Notes under the pieces: model-generated
The model's database searches: none
Told to the model about the DNA's origin: nothing
The model's input: only the letters and a program-made list of their open reading frames with translations
Source of the DNA: Massilia sp. Bi118
GTDB taxonomy: Bacteria > Pseudomonadota > Gammaproteobacteria > Burkholderiales > Burkholderiaceae_D
DNA length: 64,000 bases
Assembly: GCF_918697865.1 (NCBI RefSeq)
Contig: NZ_CAKKMV010000020.1
Span: 1-64,000 of the forward strand
Direction: 5' to 3'
Made by a program: the position numbers and the translations under genes
In this document: one piece after another, positions 50,356 through 59,170 of the stretch
How the letters are laid out: the number at the start of each line of letters is the position of its first letter
How positions within the stretch are numbered: the stretch's first letter is position 1

Positions 50356-51252
50356 TCAAAAATACTTCGACAGGTAATAAACGCCCGAATCCGGGAACAC
50401 GGTCGCCACCCGCAAGCCTTGCAGCCTGGGCAGCAGTTGCGCAATCCCGGCCGCCACGCAGCCGCTGGAGCCGCCCGCCAGGATGCCCTCCTTCTGTGCC
50501 AGTCGCCGGCACCAGTCGAGCGCGTCCTCGTCCCTCACCTGCACCACGTCGTCGACCACGGCCGGGTCGAAGCTGCGCGAGGCCTGGCGCTTGCCGACGC
50601 CTTCGATCGCGCTCTTGAAGACCCCTTCGGCCGGACGGTCGGTCACGAGCTTGCGGTAGGCGGAATGCGGCGGCTCGACGCCGATCACGCGCACGCGTGC
50701 ATCCTGCTCCTTCAGGTAGCGCCCGATGCCGGAGATGGTGCCGCCCGAGCCGACGCCGCAGACGAAGACGTCGACCTCGCCGGCCAGCTGGCGCCACAGT
50801 TCGGGGCCGGTGTCGCGGTAATGGGCCTCGCGGTTCAAGGGCGTGCAGTACTGGTCCAGGTAGTGGGCGTCATGCTCGTCGACCAGGCGCTCGGCGGCGG
50901 CGTGGTAATCGTCGGGGGCGCACAGGTGGACCGCTGCGCCGTAGGCCGCGATGCGCTTGACCTTCTCGCTGCTGGTGGTATCGGGCACCGTGACGTCGCA
51001 GCGCAGGCCCATCACGGCGCTGGCCATCGCCAGCGCCGCGCCAGTGTTCCCGGACGAGCTCTCGACCACGTGCGCGGTCCCCGACGGCATCCCGCGCAGC
51101 ATGTGCCGCACCATGCGGTCCTTGATGCTGCCGCCGGGGTTCATGTACTCCAGTTTGGCGACCACGCTCGCCGCCGGAAATATCCGGCCCAACCTGACCA
51201 CGGGCGTCTCGCCGATCGCCTCCATCACCGATGCTTTTACTTGGGATTGCAC
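50356..51252 (-). CDS. Cysteine synthase-like PLP enzyme
   Basis: 298 residues from the GTG at 51252, which has AAGGAAG upstream; a GTG at 51279 has none. PLP motifs: Lys in YMNPGGSIKDRMV, ESSSGNTGAALAMASAV, and GVGSGGTISGIGRYLKE for phosphate binding. The family joins O-acetylserine (or phosphoserine) to sulfide, or makes cystathionine. It differs from standard CysK/CysM by its C-terminus, VATVFPDSGVYYLSKYF. Isolated gene; a link to sulfur supply cannot be shown. Confidence 0.88.
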   Translation of the reverse strand: MQSQVKASVMEAIGETPVVRLGRIFPAASVVAKLEYMNPGGSIKDRMVRHMLRGMPSGTAHVVESSSGNTGAALAMASAVMGLRCDVTVPDTTSSEKVKRIAAYGAAVHLCAPDDYHAAAERLVDEHDAHYLDQYCTPLNREAHYRDTGPELWRQLAGEVDVFVCGVGSGGTISGIGRYLKEQDARVRVIGVEPPHSAYRKLVTDRPAEGVFKSAIEGVGKRQASRSFDPAVVDDVVQVRDEDALDWCRRLAQKEGILAGGSSGCVAAGIAQLLPRLQGLRVATVFPDSGVYYLSKYF

Positions 51253-51342
51253 GCTATCTCTTCCTTGGGGAGTTTCCACAAAGAAACGTTAGCACGTGCA
51301 GAAATTTACCGGCGCGAGATTGGCAATCGTGCAAACGCCGGC

Positions 51343-53691
51343 TCAGGCGCGCTTGCCGCGACGGGTATGTTCGTCGACGGCCGCCAGCAGGGCGTGCTTC
51401 AGCTGCATGTCGGTGAAGGGCTTGGTCAGCACCCGCGCCGCCATGTCGGACGCCCCCGCCACCAGGCTGCCGTAACCGGAGGCGAACACCAGCGCCACGC
51501 CCGGATGGGCGGCGACGATGCGGCGCGCCAGGCTGAGGCCATCCTGGTCCGGCAGGCTGTAGTCGACCACGGCTGCGTCGAAACGTTCGCGGCCCAGGAT
51601 CTCCATCGCCGCGGCCGCGGTCGGGGCCTCGGCCACGCGGTAGCCGGCCGCTTCCAGGATGTCGCGGTAGAGCTCGCGCGCCTGCGCATCGTCTTCGATC
51701 AGCAGCACGCGCAGGCCGTCCGGCCGGATCTCGCGCGCGGCCTTGGCGGCCGGCGCCGCGGCCGGCTGCTCCTGCCCGCCCAGCATCTGGCGCACCTTGG
51801 CGGCCAGCTTCTCGCGCCGATACGGTTTGCTGAGCAGCTCCACGCCCGGGTCCAGCCGGCCGCCGTGGATGATGGCATTCTGCGTGTAGCCCGAGGTGTA
51901 CAGTACCTTCAGGTTGGGCAGCAGGGCCCTGGCTTGGCGCGCCATCTCGGGGCTCTTGATCTTGCCCGGCATGACGACGTCGGTGAACAACAGGTCGCAG
52001 CGCACGCCGGCGCGCAGTACGGCCAGCGCCATTTCCGCGTTATCGGCGCGCAGCACCTGGTAGCCGAGTTCGGACAGCATGCCGACCACGGTGGCCTGCA
52101 CGTTCAGGTCGTCCTCGACCACCAGGATGGTCTCGGTGCCGCCGCGGACGTCGCCGGTCGCCTGCTCCGGCAAGGCCTGCTCCGCCTCCAGCGAGCGCGG
52201 GAAGTAGGCCTTGATGGTGGTGCCGTCTCCGACCTCGCTGTAGATGCGGAAGTGGCCGCCGCTCTGCTTGACGAAGCCGAAGGCCATCGACAGGCCCAGG
52301 CCCGTGCCCTGCCCCTCGCCCTTGGTCGTGAAGAAGGGTTCGACGGCGCGCGCCAGCACCTCGGGCGCCATGCCGGTGCCGGTGTCGCTGATTGCCAGCA
52401 GCACGTACTGCCCCGGCGGCACCCCGTGCGCTGCGCTCACATAGCTATCGTCGAGCATCGTATTCGATAGCTCGATCGTCAGCTTGCCGCCGTGCGGCAT
52501 GGCGTCGCGCGCGTTGATGGCCAGGTTCAGCACCACGTTCTCGAGCTGGTGCGGGTCGATCAGGGTATTCCACAACGAAGCCGAAACCGCGGTCTCCACC
52601 TCGATGGTCTCGCCGACGGCGCGCTGCACCAGGTCTTCCAGGCCGCGCACGACGCGCCCGGCGTTGAGCACCACCGGCTGCAGCGGCTGGCGGCGCGCGA
52701 AGGCCAGCAGCTGGGCCGCCAGCTTGCCGCCGCGATCGACCGCCGACATCGCCATGCCGAGGTGGCGCTGCGCGGCAGGAATCCCGGCCACGGTGCCGCT
52801 CAGGAGCTGCAGGCTGCCGCCGATGACTTGCAGGATGTTGTTGAAGTCGTGCGCCACGCCGCCGGTCAGCTTGCCGACCGCTTCCAGGCGCTGCGAGTGC
52901 TGCAGGGCTTCGCGCGCATCCTCGAGCTGGGTGCGCTGGGTGACGTCGCGGGTGATCTTGGCAAAGCCGACCAGCTTGCCGTCGGCGTCGTGGATCGCAT
53001 CGATGACGACGTTCGCGCGGAAGGTGCTGCCGTCCTTGCGTACCCGCAGGCCTTCGGCTTCGAAGCGGCCCTGCTGGCGCACCTGTTCCAGGATCCTTTC
53101 CGGCAGGCCGGCGCGGCGGTCCTCGTCGGTATAGAAGCGGCTGAAATGGCTGCCGACGATCTCCTCGGCCGTATAGCCCTTGATCTTGCGCGCACCGGCA
53201 TTCCAGGTCGTGACCACGCCCTCCGGCGACAGCATGTAGATCGCGTAGTCGACCACGCTGTCGACCAGCAGCCGGAACTGCTCCTCGGTGCGGCGCAGCG
53301 CCTCGCGCGCCAGCTTCTTGTCGGTGATGTCGCGGGTGATCTTGGCAAAGCCGAACAGCTGCCCGCTATCGTCGTGGATGGCGTCGATCACGACCGAGGC
53401 CCAGAACCTGGTGCCGTCCTTGCGCACGCGCCAGCCTTCGGCCTCGAAGCGGCCGCTTTCCAGCGCCGTCTTCAGCGCGTAGGCGGGCACGCCGGCTGCG
53501 CGGTCCTCGTCCGTGTAGAAGCGCGAGAAATGCTGGCCGAGGATCTCCTGCTCCGTATAACCCTTGAAGCGGCGCGCGCCGGCATTCCAGCTGGCCACCG
53601 TGCCGTCGGGATTCAGCATGTAGATCGCGTAGTCGGCCACCCGCTCGATCAGGAGCTGGGCGCGGCGCTGGGCATTGAAGTCGCTCGACAT
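51343..53691 (-). CDS. Hybrid histidine kinase, PAS-PAS-HK-REC-REC
   Basis: 782 residues. Two PAS/PAC repeats that are near duplicates (DYAIYMLNPDGTVASWNAGA and DYAIYMLSPEGVVTTWNAGA), H-box GGVAHDFNNILQVIGG, ATPase motifs (NLAINARDAMPHGG, GTGMAPEVL, GTGLGLSMAFGF), then receiver 1 (DLLFTDVVMPGK) and receiver 2 (DAAVVDYSLPDQDG). No membrane helix, so soluble sensing through PAS. No cognate output regulator is next to it. The signal is unknown. Confidence 0.93.
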   Translation of the reverse strand: MSSDFNAQRRAQLLIERVADYAIYMLNPDGTVASWNAGARRFKGYTEQEILGQHFSRFYTDEDRAAGVPAYALKTALESGRFEAEGWRVRKDGTRFWASVVIDAIHDDSGQLFGFAKITRDITDKKLAREALRRTEEQFRLLVDSVVDYAIYMLSPEGVVTTWNAGARKIKGYTAEEIVGSHFSRFYTDEDRRAGLPERILEQVRQQGRFEAEGLRVRKDGSTFRANVVIDAIHDADGKLVGFAKITRDVTQRTQLEDAREALQHSQRLEAVGKLTGGVAHDFNNILQVIGGSLQLLSGTVAGIPAAQRHLGMAMSAVDRGGKLAAQLLAFARRQPLQPVVLNAGRVVRGLEDLVQRAVGETIEVETAVSASLWNTLIDPHQLENVVLNLAINARDAMPHGGKLTIELSNTMLDDSYVSAAHGVPPGQYVLLAISDTGTGMAPEVLARAVEPFFTTKGEGQGTGLGLSMAFGFVKQSGGHFRIYSEVGDGTTIKAYFPRSLEAEQALPEQATGDVRGGTETILVVEDDLNVQATVVGMLSELGYQVLRADNAEMALAVLRAGVRCDLLFTDVVMPGKIKSPEMARQARALLPNLKVLYTSGYTQNAIIHGGRLDPGVELLSKPYRREKLAAKVRQMLGGQEQPAAAPAAKAAREIRPDGLRVLLIEDDAQARELYRDILEAAGYRVAEAPTAAAAMEILGRERFDAAVVDYSLPDQDGLSLARRIVAAHPGVALVFASGYGSLVAGASDMAARVLTKPFTDMQLKHALLAAVDEHTRRGKRA

Positions 53692-53838
53692 GAATTAGGG
53701 GCCTGGAAAGTATGGTGCGGCGAGTATAACAGCCAGATATGGAGCGATGTCATTTTGAACACACCACCGCTGCCTGCAGCGATTCGCCGCGTCTTATACA
53801 ATCGTTATCGGGCCAATCCGCAACGACAGGAGAAAAGC

Positions 53839-54228
53839 ATGTCCGGTTACAGCATCAACATCGAAGAAAAAACCCTCGCAGGGAACAACTTCCGCGAAGT
53901 CCTCTACACGACCCAGCGCAGCCAGCTGGTCATCATGACCCTGCAGCCGGGCGAAGAGATCGGCATGGAGCACCATACGGGTCACGACCAGTTCATCCGC
54001 GTCGAAGCCGGCACCGGCATAGCCATCCTCGACGGCGAAGAACACCAGCTGGAAGACGGCGTGGCCGTGGTGATCCCGGCCGGCACCGAGCACAATGTGA
54101 TCAACAAATCGCAAACCGAACCGTTGCGCCTGTACACGCTGTACACGCCGCCGGAGCACCCGGACGGCATCGTGCATGCGACCAAGGCCGAGGCCGACGA
54201 GTACGAGAAGCACCACCACGAAGAATAA
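53839..54228 (+). CDS. Small cupin-domain protein
   Basis: 129 residues from an ATG preceded by AGGAGAAAAGC. Cupin motif 1 is GEEIGMEHHTGHDQFIRVEAG and motif 2 is PAGTEHNVIN, with the metal-binding His, Glu and His. The C-terminus is EYEKHHHEE. Single-domain cupins of this type bind metals and can be isomerases or stress proteins; role not assigned. Diverges from the hybrid kinase gene, so may share its regulation. Confidence 0.88.
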   Translation: MSGYSINIEEKTLAGNNFREVLYTTQRSQLVIMTLQPGEEIGMEHHTGHDQFIRVEAGTGIAILDGEEHQLEDGVAVVIPAGTEHNVINKSQTEPLRLYTLYTPPEHPDGIVHATKAEADEYEKHHHEE

Positions 54229-54231
54229 TTC

Positions 54232-55545
54232 TTAACCCTTGCAAGCAAAGCCGTAGCGGGTCATTTCGCAGCCGCGCTGGATGCACTGGCGTTCGTCGTA
54301 GCCGTGGGCGCGGCATTGCAGCAGGGTTTCTTCACGGCGCTGGCGGGCCGAGGGTTCCGCATCCGGGATGCGGGCCCGGGCCACCTGCTGCGGCCTGGCC
54401 TGCTTGCGTTCCTTGCTGCGCTGGCGCTTCGGCGGCGCGATGGGCTCTTCGCCGAGGGCGACCGGCTTCACGGTGCGGTCGGTAACGCTGAAAGACGAGG
54501 TGTCGACGGCGCCGGCGCCGGAGGCCGTCGACGGGCCCACCGAACCGCCGACCGCGCCGATGCCCGCTCCTGTTCCCGTGCCTGCTCCAGCCGCCGCGCC
54601 CGGCGTATCCGGCGCAACGGGCCTTGCGGCGGGCACCGTTGCCGGCGGCAGCGCGGACACCGGCGCCAGGATCGCGGCCGAACTGTCGGCCTTGGCGGCC
54701 GGGGCGCTTTGCGGCGCCGGCTGCGCTTCCGCTACCCGGCCCGTTCGCAGCACATTCGCTTCCGGCGACGGGTTTGTGTTCGCCACCACCACCAGTGCCC
54801 CTTCCACCCGGCTCTGCTCGTACAGCCAGAAGCCGCCGCCGGCCACCAGCGCCAGCAGCACACCCGCCGCGCCCCAACTCAGGACACGGGTCTTCCAGCG
54901 GCCGTTCCATTCCGCACGATCGTGCACGGCCACGTCGCGCGCCAGACGCTCCGTGAGCCAGTCGGGATCGCCGCCGGCCGCGGGCGTATTTGGCGGCCAC
55001 TCGCGCACCGTGGTGTCGGACAGCGGCGGCGTGAGGCCGGACGCGGTCGGCTGGGGTGCGAAGCCGCGGGCACGGCCGGGGAGCGGCGCGGTGGCCTGCG
55101 TGCCGTCCGGGGCCTGTGCCTGTGCCTGCACCTGCGGCGACGGTGGCGGCTCGAGTGGCGGTGACGCTGGCATCACGGGCGGAGGGAATTTTACCGTGGC
55201 GCCGGCATCCACTTGCTGATGCGGACGCTGCCACACGGCCGGGCGCGGCCGCGCGGCGGGACTGGGGACGGACGTAGCCGATGGCGGCGGCGTGGTCGAC
55301 GCGGGTGGCGGCGCCGCAGCGTCGACAGGCGCAGCCGGTGCCGGGGGCAGGACCTCGGCCGGCACAACCGTTGCCTCAATTTCCGCAGGCGCAGCAGGCG
55401 CGGCAGGCGCGGCAGACGCAGGCGGTGCGGCAGGCGGCTCAGGCGACGCGGCAGGCGGCTCAGGGCGCGCGCCGGCGCCTGGCCGCGGCGTGCCGGCATG
55501 GTCCGCGCGGCTGTCGTTGAAATCCTGTAGCAGTTGGGTCTTCAT
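54232..55545 (-). CDS. Pro/Ala-rich single-pass membrane protein with Cys-rich C-terminus
   Basis: 437 residues. About 1-215 is low-complexity Pro/Ala, cytoplasmic; one membrane helix lies at about 222-245 (WGAAGVLLALVAGGGFWLYE); then a periplasmic Ala/Gly-rich stretch, a basic block (PPKRQRSKERKQARP), and a compact C-terminal motif LLQCRAHGYDERQCIQRGCE plus a last Cys. The C-terminal four-Cys motif suggests a small disulfide or metal knot. No family recognised. It is likely to be real because the frame is long, strongly biased and ends with a structured motif. Confidence 0.7.
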   Translation of the reverse strand: MKTQLLQDFNDSRADHAGTPRPGAGARPEPPAASPEPPAAPPASAAPAAPAAPAEIEATVVPAEVLPPAPAAPVDAAAPPPASTTPPPSATSVPSPAARPRPAVWQRPHQQVDAGATVKFPPPVMPASPPLEPPPSPQVQAQAQAPDGTQATAPLPGRARGFAPQPTASGLTPPLSDTTVREWPPNTPAAGGDPDWLTERLARDVAVHDRAEWNGRWKTRVLSWGAAGVLLALVAGGGFWLYEQSRVEGALVVVANTNPSPEANVLRTGRVAEAQPAPQSAPAAKADSSAAILAPVSALPPATVPAARPVAPDTPGAAAGAGTGTGAGIGAVGGSVGPSTASGAGAVDTSSFSVTDRTVKPVALGEEPIAPPKRQRSKERKQARPQQVARARIPDAEPSARQRREETLLQCRAHGYDERQCIQRGCEMTRYGFACKG

Positions 55546-55668
55546 GGGCGATCGCGTCGCTTCTGCGTTCCGGACTCCCAGTCTACCGGATCGCCCACCT
55601 TGCCGGAGCGCGCCTGAACGCGTCCGGCTTACTGCTCAGCGCTATAACTCATCAGTAAAAACAAGCAC

Positions 55669-58080
55669 TTACAGCGTCACCGACACCGTCATCGCACTCT
55701 GGCGCAGGGCCGGCAGGTCGACTTCCAGCAGGCGCTTATGGGCGTTCCAGCGGTAGGCCAGGGCCTTGCCGCCGGCCTGCACCGCGCGTGGCTTGCGCGC
55801 GACGTTGTGCACCTTCAGCGCGAAGCTGTGCGACGACGCGGCATAGCTGGCCCCGGCTTCCGGCGCCATGCCGATCTCGAGCTTGCCGCCGTCGAAGCGG
55901 CTGCTAAAGCGCACCAGCTCGTACTTGCCGGCCGCCCAGGCATTCGGCGTCTTGCCGTCGTCGTCGTACAACTGGCCGCTGGAGGCCGCTACGCCCTCAT
56001 CGTGCCAGTAGTGCAGATCCAGCGCGCGGGTGTTGTAGTCGCGGGTGCTCTGCACCACCTTCGCCATCGGCACGAAGGCGCCGGCGCGCACATAGGTCGG
56101 GATGTGGCCGGCAACCGGCGTCACGATTTCTGTAATGCCGCCGCGGTGCGGCTGGTCGTCATAGAAATCGAACCAGACCGAACCCCTGGTCGGGAAGTGG
56201 ATCTCCTTGCGCGTCGCGCCCGGTTCGACCACCGGCGCCACCAGGAAGCTCGGGCCCCACAGATAGGTCGACGAGATGCCTGCCGCGCCTTCGTCGTCCT
56301 GCTCCTCGAACAGCATCGGACGCATCATCGGCATGCCGCTGCGGCTGTTCTCGAAGGCGATCGTGTAGTTATACGGCAGCATGGCATAGCGCAGCCGCAC
56401 CGCCTCGCGCGCCAGCGCCTTCGTCTTCGGCTCGCGGAACACGGGTTCCGGCGCCACGTCCTCCTGCGCATGCGGACGGAACACCGGCTGGAACACGCCG
56501 TACTGCAGCCAGCGCACGTACAGCTCGTCGTCCAGCACCGGCCCGGCAAAGCCGCCCAGGTCGGAGTGCATCCAGGCCTGGCCCTGCATGCCCATCTGCA
56601 GCGAGATCTCCATCTGCGATTGCAGCCCGCCCCAGCCGCGGCTGACGTCGCCGGACCATGGGATCATGCCGAAGCGCTGCGAGCCCGAGTAACCCGAGCG
56701 CATCAGGATGAAGGGACGCTCGGCCGGATAGTCGCGCGCGTAGCCGTCGTTGATCATGCGCGCCCATTCGTGGCCGTAGATGTTGTGGACCTGGTCGGCG
56801 CTGCCCGTCGCATGTTGTGCTGCCGCCGGATGCATCTCCGGCTCGCCGAGGTCGCCCCACCAGCCGGCCACGCCGCCCGCCTTCAGCTCCTTGTAGATGT
56901 TCCAGAACCAGTCGCGCGCTTCCGGCTTGAACACGTCGACCAGGCCGGTGTTTCCGAAATAGAAATCGTAGGTGAAGGGCTTGCCGTCCGCGCCTGTCGC
57001 CAGGACCTGCTTCTGCGCGGCTTCGTTCCAGCGGCTGGAAGTCGTCAGGATGAAGGGTTCGGTGATCACCACCGTCTGCACACCCTTCTGCTTCAGATCC
57101 GCCATCATCTTCTCGGCATGCGGGAAGGTATCGCGGTCCCAGGCCAGGTTGCCCATCGTGCCCTTGACGGTCTTGCCGAACCAGTAGAGGTCGAGCACCA
57201 CGGCGTCAAGCGGAATGCCGTCGGCGATGAACTTGTCGACCACGGCGCGCGTCTCCGCCTCGGTGTGGTAGCCGAAGCGGCTGGCGAAGTTACCGAAAGC
57301 CCAGCGCGGCGGCAGCGGCTGGCGGCCGGTCAGGCGGGTGTAGCCGTCCATGACCTGGGCCCAGTCGTCGCCGGCCACCACCTGGTAGGTCTTCGGACCG
57401 CCGATGGCCTCGAAGCGCAGCGTGCCGTCCTTGCGGCTGTCAAGGTCGAGGTAGCCGGCCTGCGGATTGTCGAAGTGGATCGCATAGCGCTTCGACGACA
57501 GCGCCATCGGAATCCCGTAGCCCATCTGCTCGGCATGCGCGCCGAAACCATAGGACGCCTTGTTATACAGCGGGAAGCGGTAGCCGCGGCGGTTCATGCC
57601 GACCGCACGCGAGCCGGCGCCGTACAGGGCTTCGTTGCCCTCGACCGCGAATTCGATCTCCTCGAGCTTGTCCCGGTGGGTATAGCCGCGCTTCTCGGCC
57701 ACCAGCGGCTTGCCCTTGTAGCTGTAGCCGATGCGGAAGGGCGACTTCTCGACCGTCACCGTGATGCCTTCGGTGGCCAGCACGATGCGGTTCGCGTCTT
57801 CCTGGACTTTGGCTTTGATCTGCTCTGGGGCCAGCACCACTGCATGCGAAGGGGCTTGCGGCTTGCCCTCCTCTGCTGACGGGATGAAGCTGGTCTCGAC
57901 GATGTTGGTCGCGTAGGGCTTGATCAGGTAGCGGCCGTCGCTGGTGGCGATCTCGATGCCGTTGCCAACGTTTTTTACACCGATGAAATGGCGGTCGGCG
58001 TTCTGGGCGTGGGCCAGCGGGCCGGTGGCCAGGGTGGCGAATGCCGCGGTCATGGCCGCCGCGAAGGGAGTGAATTTCAT
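55669..58080 (-). CDS. Glycoside hydrolase family 31 (alpha-glucosidase/xylosidase type), exported
   Basis: 803 residues from the ATG at 58080. The signal peptide ends GPLAHA-QNADR. After an N-terminal beta domain come the barrel (PLPPRWAFGNFASRFGYHTE, GIPLDAVVLDLYWFGK), the nucleophile Asp in AGWWGDLGEPEMHP, the acid/base Asp in WMHSDLGGF, and the DUF5110 beta domain at the end. The family removes alpha-glucose, alpha-xylose or related sugars from oligosaccharides. No sugar transporter is adjacent. Divergent PEP-CTERM gene upstream. Confidence 0.93.
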   Translation of the reverse strand: MKFTPFAAAMTAAFATLATGPLAHAQNADRHFIGVKNVGNGIEIATSDGRYLIKPYATNIVETSFIPSAEEGKPQAPSHAVVLAPEQIKAKVQEDANRIVLATEGITVTVEKSPFRIGYSYKGKPLVAEKRGYTHRDKLEEIEFAVEGNEALYGAGSRAVGMNRRGYRFPLYNKASYGFGAHAEQMGYGIPMALSSKRYAIHFDNPQAGYLDLDSRKDGTLRFEAIGGPKTYQVVAGDDWAQVMDGYTRLTGRQPLPPRWAFGNFASRFGYHTEAETRAVVDKFIADGIPLDAVVLDLYWFGKTVKGTMGNLAWDRDTFPHAEKMMADLKQKGVQTVVITEPFILTTSSRWNEAAQKQVLATGADGKPFTYDFYFGNTGLVDVFKPEARDWFWNIYKELKAGGVAGWWGDLGEPEMHPAAAQHATGSADQVHNIYGHEWARMINDGYARDYPAERPFILMRSGYSGSQRFGMIPWSGDVSRGWGGLQSQMEISLQMGMQGQAWMHSDLGGFAGPVLDDELYVRWLQYGVFQPVFRPHAQEDVAPEPVFREPKTKALAREAVRLRYAMLPYNYTIAFENSRSGMPMMRPMLFEEQDDEGAAGISSTYLWGPSFLVAPVVEPGATRKEIHFPTRGSVWFDFYDDQPHRGGITEIVTPVAGHIPTYVRAGAFVPMAKVVQSTRDYNTRALDLHYWHDEGVAASSGQLYDDDGKTPNAWAAGKYELVRFSSRFDGGKLEIGMAPEAGASYAASSHSFALKVHNVARKPRAVQAGGKALAYRWNAHKRLLEVDLPALRQSAMTVSVTL

Positions 58081-58362
58081 GGTCTCGTCGTCGTTGTGAT
58101 GATCGTATGCCGGCCATGCAGGCCGCAGCCGAAAGCATGCCAGAATTTGCACGCCTAAGGTAGTAAATTTACAGCGATACAATACCTTGTCAGCACCGGA
58201 CACTAAATCTCGCGCAATTGCTTTCGTAGTTTGACTACTTCCACGCAATGGCGCCGACTGGGTTCCTACCTTCCGCCCACCCCTGTCGGCGTTTTTTACA
58301 TCTCCCTCCGAGTTTCGGCGCCCTAATCCGCCAAACTGCTGTTTCTTAAGGAAAATAATGCG
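58081..58362. promoter_or_regulatory. GH31/PEP-CTERM divergent intergenic region
   Basis: With the sigma-54 site it makes a gap of 334 bp. GTAAATTTAC (58163-58172) is a perfect 10-bp palindrome, nearer the glycosidase gene; GTAGT-TTG-ACTAC (58226-58238) is a second perfect inverted repeat that could be an enhancer site for the sigma-54 promoter. No coding sequence is evident. Confidence 0.45.
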
Positions 58363-58378
58363 TTGGCACAAGTCTTGC
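58363..58378 (+). promoter_or_regulatory. Sigma-54 (-24/-12) promoter
   Basis: TTGGCAC-AAGTC-TTGC: the GG at 58365-58366 and GC at 58377-58378 are exactly ten bases apart, the strict sigma-54 rule. Transcription should start near 58390, 25 bases before the PEP-CTERM protein ATG. PEP-CTERM genes are known to be under PrsK/PrsR and sigma-54 control in related bacteria. Confidence 0.85.
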
Positions 58379-58414
58379 GTATTGACGATTTCTAATTAAA
58401 AAAGGGGAGTTACC

Positions 58415-59047
58415 ATGAAAAAGATCGCCTTGCTTATGCTCGTCGCGGGTATTTGCGGCGCCGCCAACGCCTCTGTGACCTACATGCCGACAGGGGTTCA
58501 AACCAACGTTGCCCTGACGACGGTGGTGAATGGGGGCTGGACGCAATGCTATGCAGCTACCTTCGGCGCCATCATCGGCACTTCCGGCGAGTCCGTCCTG
58601 AACGCCTGCCACGGGGACAACCTGATGATGGCCGGCCGTGCCACCGGCAGCGACACCTTCCTCGTCCTGGCCGCCGCCGACTATGCCGACACGATCATCG
58701 ACACCGGCAAGACCTCGAACACGCACCTTGCGAATGGCTCGGCGTGGTACTACTCGCCCGACTGGTCGTGGGGATTCACCGCGGCCGCCGACACGGTCGA
58801 AAACAGGCAATGCGATGTCGGCGACAGCCCAACCAGCATGTGCCTTCATACCGTGGACTTCACGGGCGGCTACCGGATTAACAACATCATTGCCCTGAAC
58901 GACTCCTCGGCCTATGAAAAGGTCTTTTTCGTGTCCAACGATGCCGTCGACCCGGGCGTGGTACCCGAGCCTGCATCGCTCGCCCTCTTCGGGCTCGGCG
59001 CCGCAGGGCTGGCAGCTCTGCGCCGCCGCCACGCAAAGCGCGCCTGA
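58415..59047 (+). CDS. PEP-CTERM sorting-signal secreted protein
   Basis: 210 residues. Signal peptide ends CGAANA-SVTYM. The C-terminus is a textbook exosortase signal: VPEPASLALFGLGAAGLAAL then RRRHAKRA. The mature part has four Cys (WTQCYA, LNACHGD, NRQCDVGD, SMCLHT), probably two disulfides, and no known fold. It would be cleaved by an exosortase and exported, perhaps into the exopolysaccharide layer. No exosortase gene is in the window. A hairpin follows 18 bp after the stop. Confidence 0.93.
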   Translation: MKKIALLMLVAGICGAANASVTYMPTGVQTNVALTTVVNGGWTQCYAATFGAIIGTSGESVLNACHGDNLMMAGRATGSDTFLVLAAADYADTIIDTGKTSNTHLANGSAWYYSPDWSWGFTAAADTVENRQCDVGDSPTSMCLHTVDFTGGYRINNIIALNDSSAYEKVFFVSNDAVDPGVVPEPASLALFGLGAAGLAALRRRHAKRA

Positions 59048-59065
59048 GGCCGGCCCCACCCGGCG

Positions 59066-59098
59066 GGCGGCCTTCCGGCGTCTTGCCCGAAGGCCGCC
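59066..59098. terminator. Hairpin after the PEP-CTERM gene
   Basis: GGCGGCCTTC (59066-59075) and GAAGGCCGCC (59089-59098), 10-bp perfect stem, 13-nt loop, no T-run. Confidence 0.55.
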
Positions 59099-59170
59099 TG
59101 CCGAGGCGGGCGCAAGCCGGGCAGGTGTTCAGGTATCATCGTTTCAGTCCAAGTCCTACGGATACCGAGC

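Noticed and set aside
49636..52470. Plus-strand frame of about 940 codons opposite the CocE, cysteine-synthase-like and kinase genes
   Set aside because: Spans three real minus-strand genes and has no recognisable domain.
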